The position numbers were made by a program, and so were the translations under genes. Below are positions 56,212-64,000 of a DNA stretch of 64,000 bases, piece after piece. The stretch is from NCBI GenBank assembly GCA_963575645.1, contig OY754472.1:32861401-32925400 (forward strand). The letters run 5' to 3'. Within the stretch, counting starts at the first letter, position 1. Every line of letters starts with the position of its first letter. The notes under the pieces were generated by a model. It was not told the DNA's origin. It ran no database searches and saw only the letters and a program-made list of their open reading frames with translations. This DNA is from Xanthostigma xanthostigma (taxonomy: Eukaryota; Arthropoda; Insecta; Raphidioptera; Raphidiidae).

Positions 56212-56357
56212 AACAGAATCAAACTTAACTTTATTACAAAGTTAGAATTATAATCATAACCTGTAGTTTTTGTTTAAATGCTACATAAATTAAGTAATAA
56301 AAGAAAATATGGAAAGTTCACATAATATATCGCATAAAAAAATTACTAAAAAATTGA

Positions 56358-56484
56358 CTTTTTGACATTGAAAATTTTCCAGAAAAATATAGTAGAAAAT
56401 TTGCCGAAAAATTTTCCACGAAAAACTTTGCAATATGGAAAATTTTCTACTATATTTTTCCGGAAAATTTTCAATGTCAAAAAG
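56358..56484. repeat. Hairpin, ~47-bp arms, beside unit U
   Basis: CTTTTTGACATTGAAAATTT and the following bases to 56404 pair with 56438-56484 with only a few mismatches. Unit U starts 10 bases further on. Confidence 0.9.
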
Positions 56485-56493
56485 ACAATTTTT

Positions 56494-57148
56494 GACGTGA
56501 TAACGTCTTATAAATTGATGAATCACCAATTTTATAAATTGATAAAACACCGGCTGCATGCACGAAAAAGTGTAACGGTCGTAACGTTCCTAACATTCGT
56601 AACGCGTAACGCGTAACGTTCCGCCTGACCCTGTGCGTGCTTTTTGCTAATTTCTCGCTCAATTTAAATCAGATCGGTTTGAAACCAGTCTTAAACGAAA
56701 GAGGAGAACATTTTACATAGATTTCGTATAACAGAATTTGCCTAAACAGTTTTTTTATACAAATTTATATAGAAAAATAGCTGTATAAAATATAAATGCA
56801 ATGTTGTCTAATGCATGGCGCGACGCGGTCGGTCGTCTTTGTTTGCCGTACATGGAAATTAGAAGCAAACGTATGTCTTGTCTTAACATGAAAACGGCTG
56901 CATTTCTAATGTTTAATTCAATTTTTTGACATTAGTATATTGTGAAATGCAAAGCCTGCTAAGTTAAGTATTGGAATAACTAATTATTATTAGAACATAA
57001 TACTTTGACAGTTGCAAACGTCACTTTTGACATTTCTTATCATTCCGATTAAGCGGATTGAAACCAAATTTTGGGAGGTTTAGGTTATGTATTACGGAAT
57101 ACGTTATCACGTAAAACTATCGTCCGTAAACCGACTTTACAGACAACC
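56494..57148 (+). mobile_element. Unit U, uninterrupted copy
   Basis: The reference copy, 655 bp: GACGTGATAACG at the start, CCTGACCCTGTGCGTGC and CGACGCGGTCGGTCGTCTTT inside, and CGACTTTACAGACAACC at the end. Flanks are CAATTTTT and AATTTTTT, an A/T-rich near-duplication. Non-coding. Confidence 0.88.
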
Positions 57149-57722
57149 AATTTTTTTAATAAAGTATTTTTTTCCCGTGGAAACTACTTTCAAGTCGCGC
57201 CTAAAGAAATTTTACTTAAAAAATTACAAATAGACATAAGCGGTTTTGCTTTCAGTCTACAGATATAATATCTTTGACCACCATGCACTGTTGTTGTACA
57301 GTAAAATCTCATTATTTGTGATCATATTGTGTTTACTTGCTTTGTGCATAGAAGGAAGGTTATGCAACATCAGGAAGGAAAAAGTAATATAAAAAGACCA
57401 GTGTTTGAGTACATAGGGTCCTTCACTTTGAACTGTTTGCACGAAGTTGTTTGTTTAAAAAAGTATATGGAAGGATAGAACATTGCACTGTACAAACGGC
57501 CGCTGCTTGCATGCTTTCTTTGCACACAGACAATGATTTTTCTTCTTTTTTCGTTTCACCCAAATCTACATAGAGATACGTAGTGTAGAGAGATACATAC
57601 GACGAGTTCTTTTCCTATATACGTTGGCACTTTTTAAAGTAAAACTTCTTATGCGGCATCTCGTCGATTTGGATGAATGAAGTGATAAACACTGACACAA
57701 ACGAGTGACGACGACTGTTACC
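57149..57722. other. Unassigned sequence
   Basis: No gene or structured repeat seen. Confidence 0.4.
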
Positions 57723-57960
57723 GAGCGGGGTGGCGTAGTGGTAAGAGCAGGTTCGAATCCCGGCAGGGGCAGATGTGGCTGGGATTTTTACCTGCTGCCT
57801 CTCGCCGAGAAACTGTAATTCCTGTACCGGCCATCTTGTTGAGGTTTTCCATGGTTTCCCTCAATAATTCCAGATAAGTATCGAGATGGTTCCTTATTCA
57901 AAGCCATGGTCAAACTTTTGTGCCTACCTTATCCTAATGTCCTAAAATCCCTTCATTCGC
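57723..57960 (+). mobile_element. tRNA-derived SINE
   Basis: A tRNA-like head (GGGGTGGCGTAGTGGTAAGA as A box, GGTTCGAATCCCGG as B box) has lost much of the anticodon arm. The body follows with GATGTGGCTGGG, CTGCTGCCTCTCGCCGAG and CATGGTTTCCCTCAATAATT. The same head and body start occur at 13978-14087. It would be transcribed by pol III and moved by a LINE. The 3' end is indistinct. Confidence 0.85.
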
Positions 57961-58370
57961 CCGTTGCTATCAATTAAGTGGAAGTTTAAAAATGTAGAAA
58001 ATAACGGGAAGTGTGATTGTTTTGTTGGTGGTGGTTCAGGTTCCTTTTGAGTTAGTAATACACTTGAATTTGATTTAATAATATTTATTTACAACTACCA
58101 ACGTCGACATACGCCAGCTCGCGCTGGCACAGCCACGCGTGTCCACTACATAACTTCTTCCTTCCTTCCAAATATACATATTATTTATATCATTCAAAAT
58201 GCAAACCCTGCGTTAATAACTAGAACGATTATTACTAATCGTTTAAATCAACATACCTACCTTGTAGTTCTACATTTCAAATGATATACGTAACTATAGC
58301 CTACTTAATGTAGCCTACTTATGAGAAACAGACGCTAAACGCATTATTATTATTATTATTATTATTTATT
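57961..58370. other. Unassigned, ends in an (ATT)n tract
   Basis: No gene. A TTATTATTATT tract at 58344-58370 leads into family T. Confidence 0.45.
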
Positions 58371-59220
58371 GCACATACCGCTAAACTAGCGGTATGTGCT
58401 TTATTATCGCTTTGTGCGTCAGAGCTGACTTTCGTTCATATAAGAAGTTATATCTAAGTTAATTTCACACAAAATCCATTCAAATTGAAGCTTTTTGAAA
58501 AGAGGAGATTCTAATCTATAAAACAGAACCATTTTTAAATCAATTCGAGTTCATAAATACTATTAAAATTGTAATTGAAAATCACAAACAGCAGTTGTCG
58601 GTTGGTCTGTACGTATGTACGTACGTACGTATGTACGTACGTCACGACTCTACAGATCGAAATTTTGGTCGGATTGCCTTGGGTTATATTTTATTCACTT
58701 TGTTTACTATCAGACCAGAACCCTATTTAAATTCACTAAAATGTGTTCAGTAGTTAAATTTTTATAAATAGTTTTATTTTATTATTTTTGACAGCTAATA
58801 GTTTAAAAAAACAATATAATAATTGCTGTGTATAGTGTAATCCATAAAACAAGTGCTACACTTCTATACCGTGATAACACCACTACACGTAGTAGGGCGC
58901 CGTGGCGTAATGGTTATGCCGTTGGATCCCCAAGGGCAAGGTCCTGGGTTCGATTCCTTACGAAATCATTGATTTTTTCTTTTTATTTTGTTTTATTTTA
59001 TTCCACTTGATATTAATTATATATTATATTATGTATAGTTCTTAATTTTTTTATTTTTGCAAACTTAAAAAAAATATTTTTTCAATTTTTAATTATTTAT
59101 TTCTTCAAATTTTTAAATCTTTTTAAATTTATTAAAAATATTTTTTAATTGTTATTTTTTTATCATACAGTGGAAAACTTGCGGGATGTGCACTTTTGGT
59201 TTTGCCAACTATTAATATTA
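58371..59220 (+). repeat. tRNA-bearing repeat, family T, copy 2
   Basis: Starts with a perfect 13-bp-arm palindrome around GCACATACCGCTA/TAGCGGTATGTGC and ends near CTTGCGGGATGTGCACTTTT. It matches 44290-45045 inversely. It contains a (GTAC)n tract at 58608-58643 and a tRNA-like sequence at 58895-58968. Ends are not typical of any superfamily I recognise. Confidence 0.85.
58895..58968 (+). pseudogene. tRNA-like sequence in family T, copy 2
   Basis: GCCGTGGCGTAATGGTTATG (A-box region) and GGTTCGATTCC (B box). The spacing between boxes is tRNA-like and the 5' part recalls tRNA-Arg, but acceptor pairing is lost. Confidence 0.7.
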
Positions 59221-59742
59221 TCCACTGTCAAAAATTAATTTTCAACATAATATATACACGATGGTAAATGAATTAAAATGAATCGCAAGCAAATTACCAG
59301 CTGATTGCCAATCTCTCTCTGCGCATGCGTGGTTTTTGACAGGTTGTAAACTGGTTAGAAAATTTGTGGACTGCGAACATTAATAACTGACAGATCAAAC
59401 ATAAGTTATTTTTAAAAACACTAAAAAGTAATAACTGTATAAAAAAACAACAAAAGCTGCTTTCAATCCAAAAATTAGAAAACACAAGTTGGACTAAAAA
59501 ATTATGAAAAAGCAAACTGCACTAATTCCTAATAAAAAATTAGCTCCGAGTCAGCGGATTATTTTGACGGCTAGAAACTAAAGAGTTTACTGTCTGCGAA
59601 GGTCAGATTTTCTGTCGGCGGTTTGCGATTTGTCGCGTGCGAATTTAAACCAATGCGCATGCGTCGGCAGTTTGCTGACGGTTTCTAATCGTTGTATGAT
59701 CAAAGCTATTATATTCATCCAAAAATCATTTCACCTCGGTCG
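59221..59742. other. Unassigned sequence
   Basis: No gene or structured repeat seen. Confidence 0.4.
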
Positions 59743-59973
59743 CTGCAGTGCCGAATTTCTAGGCTTACAAGGCCCCGGCCTAGGGGCCCAACCAGCCTAG
59801 GGCCCCCCGAATGCTTTTGTGTACACCAGCATCAAACTGCTCAGCAGAACGGTAGTTCTCTGCGCTCAAGAGAGTAAAGAATTACTTAAGAGTTAAGATC
59901 TAAAATAGCTTCGAGATGGTGGGGGCCCAAGTGTCAAGTGCCTAGGGGCCCTGGGTCTCTAAGTCCGGGCCTG
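59743..59973. mobile_element. hAT-type MITE with 8-bp duplication CTCGGTCG
   Basis: CAGTGCCGAATTTCTAGG at the left and the inverse CAGGCCCGGACTTAGAGA at the right. CTCGGTCG lies at 59735-59742 and 59974-59981. The left end carries three extra bases (CTG) before CAG. GC-rich GGCCTAGGGGCCC words repeat inside. Confidence 0.85.
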
Positions 59974-60530
59974 CTCGGTCGTGTGTGCTGCAAAATACGC
60001 CTTTTTTAAAAAGTGGGGAAAATATATTTAATAAAAAAACTTGCAATTATAAACATAACGTCACCTGTGACAGACGGATGGATACCAAAGCGATTGCACA
60101 AGTGTTTTGTTTGCAAGGAACACCAAAAACGTTTATCTTTTATACTTTTCTCATATGGATAGAATTACCTCTAAAAATAAAATTTATAATCAATTTAAAG
60201 CATGACCAGTATATTCTATATATTCTATGTATATTGTAATGTCAAGCATTTCCGGCTAAAAGCTTGAAAAGTTAAGCCGCCAATTGTGATTTCAATACAG
60301 TAGATCTGAAACTTATTCCCACAGGACTGTTTATGACCAATATTAATGATCATAACTCATAAACCGGAATAACGATAGAGAAGCATCGATTATAATATGA
60401 CAGCGCTGAAAGTTAATTGCCTAAAAATAATTGTCATCACTATTTTTTCCCAGGAAGAAATCTGTAGCATTGCTAATTCAACTGAGAGACGGTAGTTATA
60501 GCTGACTCATGGAACAACATGAGTCGCATC
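59974..60530. other. Unassigned sequence
   Basis: No gene. An 84-codon frame at 59985 has no motif. Confidence 0.4.
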
Positions 60531-60720
60531 AGCGCCTCTATTGGCCGGTCACGCAACTGAAGAGACACAGACATCAGAGCGTATTTAATTTGAGGTTAGG
60601 TGCCAAGCATAAAATGAATAAACAATTACAGACACAATTTCCAAAAATAATAACGCATTGACGAATGACTACAGACCTGTCTGTGTCTCACCAGTTCTAC
60701 GACCGGCCGACAGAGGCGCT
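60531..60720. mobile_element. 190-bp MITE, ~48-bp TIRs
   Basis: AGCGCCTCTATTGGCCGGTC and GACCGGCCGACAGAGGCGCT are inverted, extended inward to GAGACACAGACA/TGTCTGTGTCTC. No clean target duplication. Confidence 0.8.
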
Positions 60721-60821
60721 CATGCGTGATTCTTCTTGTTGTCGATTAGAATAACATTTCTGTGCAAAAACACTCAAAGGCCTTCGTTGAAGAACTTTTC
60801 GGAATAGTGATAGAACTTTTA

Positions 60822-60930
60822 ACGACACCCTGTCGTCTAATAAACAAACATTTGTTCAGACTAGGTATTGTCAATAATGCACTCTGCAGCAAATGCAGCG
60901 AAGCAGCGGTAGCAAGCTTGGTTTTAAAAT
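60822..60930 (+). pseudogene. LINE C-terminal fragment (zinc-knuckle region)
   Basis: The frame reads ELLTTPCRLINKHLFRLGIV and NNALCSKCSEA. Many R1, I and Jockey-group LINE ORF2 proteins end with LLTGH-xLxxHLxRxG-xxSPxCxxCxxxEE. The CxxC pair is present but the following H and C are not. A short, broken piece. Confidence 0.5.
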
Positions 60931-61876
60931 ACGAACTGAAAATGACAATGACGCGAGCGCGACGCTCATAACAATGTTAAACGTATTATAATTACTAATT
61001 ACTTCTCATCGATTTTGTAAACATGATAATCGTTGCTTTACTGTATACACTAATGGAAATGACAGGAAGGGTGTTTTAATCTGTAACTCAATTAGCATTA
61101 TTAATGTCCTGGGAAATGCAACCGATCATTCGAGCTATCGTTAGTTCTGTGAGAGCTGTGTTAGATTAAGTATATGAAAATATAATACTTATGCTCATAT
61201 TTACCGAACACTATTAAAGATCTTTTTGTTGAATATTTTGACGTTCACCCAAAAATCCGACCGATGGCGTTAGTGTAAACGTCAATAAAAAAGTTTCACA
61301 AAATAATGTTTTATCCTAACCCAATTGCACACAAAACTTCCACTAACTTTAATGTTATACAACCATACACTTCACAAAAGGTTAATAAACTTACAAGAGC
61401 ACTGTAGATATTATACTCCACGTTTATAGGTTAGGTATTATGATCTATGTGGCGGCCATTATTATTTTATCAGAAGTAAGACAGAATAGATTTATGCCTG
61501 TTGTAAAAATAGTTGTGTTTGGTGAATTGAATTAACGCTATTTATTCGGAGGAATAGCTACCTGAAGAACAAATGAACCAAATAAATAACTATTAACGTC
61601 CGGTATATATGGTCAATAGACAATGACCATCAGTCAACTAAAAATAGACTAGCAATTAAGGGGCAGTGGAAAAGTTTTCTGCAGCTTTTAGATTTGTAAG
61701 GGTTTGTTGTGACTCCCCGGCAATTAACTAAGTCCCGAATCGTCGTGGACACTCGATCAATTCGTAATGATAAAACTTGTGGTTCTCATATATTTGATCC
61801 CCAAATATTTGAGTTTGATAGTGCAGTGGATGACTCTTATTGTTCATTGTTGGTTATTCTAAATAAACGCTTTCCT
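60931..61876. other. Unassigned sequence
   Basis: No gene or structured repeat seen. Confidence 0.4.
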
Positions 61877-61970
61877 CAAAATTTTTTTTTCTAGTTAGCA
61901 ACGATTATACCATATTTTTTCATTAAAAAATGTGGTATAATCGTTGCTAACAAGAAAAAAAAATTTTTTT
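61877..61970. repeat. Hairpin, ~43-bp arms
   Basis: GTTAGCAACGATTATACCAT and its flanks pair with the stretch ending GCTAAC and an A/T run, around a loop of a few bases near 61922. TATACCA recalls the ends of family K. Confidence 0.88.
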
Positions 61971-62330
61971 TATTCTAAATTAATACGGTAGATCCCTTTT
62001 ATATACTTTAATACATTTTTCATCAAAATATTGTTTTTTACCATGTCAGATTCAATTTTTAAGCGCCGTGACAGCGTTTCAGCGTATCAGCCAGACAAAT
62101 TTTTTCAAAAATGGTACATTATTTACTACAAATTGTATAAATTTCAAGCAGGTGTTTTGGAAAAAAAATCATGTTTTTTTTTTAATTCAAAAATTCATAA
62201 AAAATAACAATTAACAAATTTTTACTAGTCTGGCGGGCGTAAAATGTTTCTTACATGTTTTTCAGCCATTTTCACTTTATAATTTTGAGGTGTTCGTAGG
62301 GGTAACTTTTTCTGCCCTGGGAGCTTGGAC
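61971..62330. other. Unassigned; GTCTGGC words present
   Basis: GCCAGAC near 62090 and AGTCTGGCGGG near 62228 match the word cluster at 25925-26350. No gene. Confidence 0.4.
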
Positions 62331-62795
62331 TAATATATACGGGGTGAGTTTTAAGTTGATGCTTTTTTTTACAGCGTGTAAAAATCAAATAGACGAGCCA
62401 ATATTTCAAATAGTTTTTTTATCAAAACTCAAAAATAAGAGAGAAACAGCCTTTCGTAGTTTAAATAAATTTTATTAAATTTTCTTTAATTTTAAGGTCG
62501 GTCCTGGGGTTATATTATGTCACTATGGAAATAAGTTGTTATTATCAAGCATGTCTACGGCGCACGCATCTTTGTGTCCAACAAAACGGGGACAACTTCC
62601 ATAGTGACATAATGAAACCCCAGGACCGACCTCAAAATTAAAGAAAATTTAATAAAATTTATTTAAATTTCGAAAGACTGTTTCTCTCTTATTTTTGAGT
62701 TTTGATAAAAAAACTATTTGAAATATTTGCTCGTCTATTTGATTTTTACACGCTGTAAAAAAAAGCATCAACTTATAACTCAGCCTGTATATTAT
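62331..62795. repeat. Foldback with ~200-bp arms
   Basis: 62331-62531 and 62597-62795 are inverse copies (AAGTTGATGCTTTTTTTTAC, GTCGGTCCTGGGGTTATATT and inverses). The outer end TATACGGGGTGAGTT resembles TATACAGAATGAGTC of the 31-kb foldback. Confidence 0.92.
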
Positions 62796-63698
62796 ACATT
62801 GAAAAGGGAATCGACTTATATCTTGATGTTTACGTTTCTTCCGATGTCGTCCGACCTTGGCCGATGTCAGATCTGGGGAAATACGGATCCAATGTAAGTG
62901 CAACCTAATTTCTTATCGACAGACGTCGAGAGAAAAAAATGGTTATACCACTCTTCATAGATTATTCTATTATTTAAGGCAGTGGTATTTTCTGGAAAAG
63001 TTCCAGAAAATAAAGATTTAAAATGGTCCATAGTTTAACGAAAGTTGAAAATCACTGCTTTCGAGATAAAAAAGATTTTTTTTGCACTTGTATTCCTAAA
63101 TCGTATAAAAAGACTATTTCTTTTATTAGTACATAAGATCCTCCCCACTGTTTTCACACAGTTTTATTAGCAAGGCTTAGTTTTCACAAGAGAAATTACG
63201 TACGTTTATTTACTATTTTACGAATGGCTTTCAGTAAATTGCAAGATAATTTATTTTGCAGTTAGAATAATACAAATTCTGGTATACTGCAATAATTAGA
63301 ATATTATATGGCGTCATCGAAGCAACAAAGCAACCTATCGATGACATAAATTAATTATTGATAGAGAAAATTACTATCAGATGGTGTAATAAACAACGAA
63401 AATATCTACGCCCATAAATCAAAATGGCTTACGCCAAGACTATGGTAAACTTTTTTTATATCTATAGAAGTTTTTATGCGAAATATTCCGCAATACATGG
63501 AGTCACTAGATTAAAAAGTTGTCATTTGCGACAAGTTGTGAAATTCGAATTAATATTTAGTCCTTACTTTGATATAAATACAAATAAATAAATACAATTA
63601 AAAATTATATAAATACCATTTTAAATGATTCAAATGGAGTGTCCGTTTTTGTTAATATTACGAAAAGCAATTTCCTTTTTTTCTGTAATATATACTAA
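62796..63698. other. Unassigned sequence
   Basis: No gene or structured repeat seen. Confidence 0.4.
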
Positions 63699-63946
63699 CT
63701 AGCAGCCCGGTACGGCTTTGCCCGAATTTGTAGATTGTCACCGTTTTATTCGTCGACTTACGTTGCAAAATTGGTCTCCACGAAAAGTGCTTTTATTTTA
63801 ACGCGATAATATATAGCCTATGTCCATCCAGAAGGTACATTCTAGATAGCGGTGAAAGAATTTATTCAAATAGGTGCAGTGATTCCGGAGACTACGCTCC
63901 AAATACATACAAACTCACAAAATTCGCACTCTCTCTTTATAATAGA
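63699..63946 (-). mobile_element. Helitron H2, minus copy
   Basis: CTAG-CAGCCCGGTACGGC at the 3' end (inverse), GTCACCGTTTTATTCGTCGA inside, and CTCTTTATAATAGA at the 5' end. Related to 39680-39869 and 54374-54598. Confidence 0.78.
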
Positions 63947-63962
63947 CAATATTTGTGATCTT

Positions 63963-64000
63963 AAGGTGGCACTTCACATGGCTATTTGTGTTCACTATTG
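63963..64000 (+). mobile_element. MITE family M1, left end, cut by the window edge
   Basis: GGTGGCACTTCACATGGCTA is identical to the left end of 3168-3676. The rest lies outside the window. Confidence 0.8.

Noticed and set aside
58608-58643. (GTAC)n tract as a regulatory site
   Set aside because: It is a simple repeat within family T and the tract is not similarly expanded in the other copy.

Overview
The window looks like gene-poor, strongly A+T-rich animal nuclear DNA, most likely from an insect. The evidence is Helitrons ending in CTAG, a tRNA-derived SINE, Jockey/CR1-type LINE pieces, and hAT, pogo/Tigger, piggyBac-like and Harbinger-like elements with their usual target-site duplications. 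The sequence alone does not fix the order or species. I found no convincing host protein-coding gene. Nearly all open frames are short and lack codon structure. The real coding traces are fragments of transposases or LINE proteins. The only RNA gene that could be intact is a tRNA-Ile(AAU) at 52233-52305.

Layout, left to right. 1-8 kb: a 557-bp terminal-inverted-repeat (TIR) element, an LTR fossil, a MITE whose family recurs at the right edge of the window, a Helitron carrying a tRNA-Lys relic, a head-to-head foldback with a ribozyme-like motif, and a LINE 3' end. 8-18 kb: pogo, hAT and TTA-duplicating MITEs, a complex inverted element with tandem repeats, SINE/Helitron/LINE pieces, and a pogo-like element that keeps part of a CENP-B/Tc5-type DNA-binding domain. 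18-32 kb: a near-perfect foldback with a tRNA-like sequence in each arm, large foldbacks and long-TIR elements, a 33-bp minisatellite, and an inverted repeat with arms of about 375 bp. 32-44 kb: Helitrons, hAT with an 8-bp duplication, nested TTAA elements, a solo LTR, and a second tRNA-Lys Helitron broken by a hAT relic. 44-64 kb: a tRNA-bearing repeat family (two copies), a repeat unit (family U) inserted into an inverted copy of itself, further MITEs, a SINE, a LINE piece and another foldback.

The elements do not act as a pathway. The window is a layered record of insertions. Several nestings can be proved internally because an uninterrupted relative of the target lies elsewhere in the window: the hAT in a Helitron, a TTAA MITE in family V, the tRNA segment in a Helitron, and unit U in unit U. 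The most unusual theme is that at least three unrelated repeat families carry tRNA-like sequences in their interior rather than at a SINE-like 5' end. Coordinates of degenerate repeats are accurate to about 5-20 bp unless a duplication fixes them. Copy numbers outside the window are unknown.
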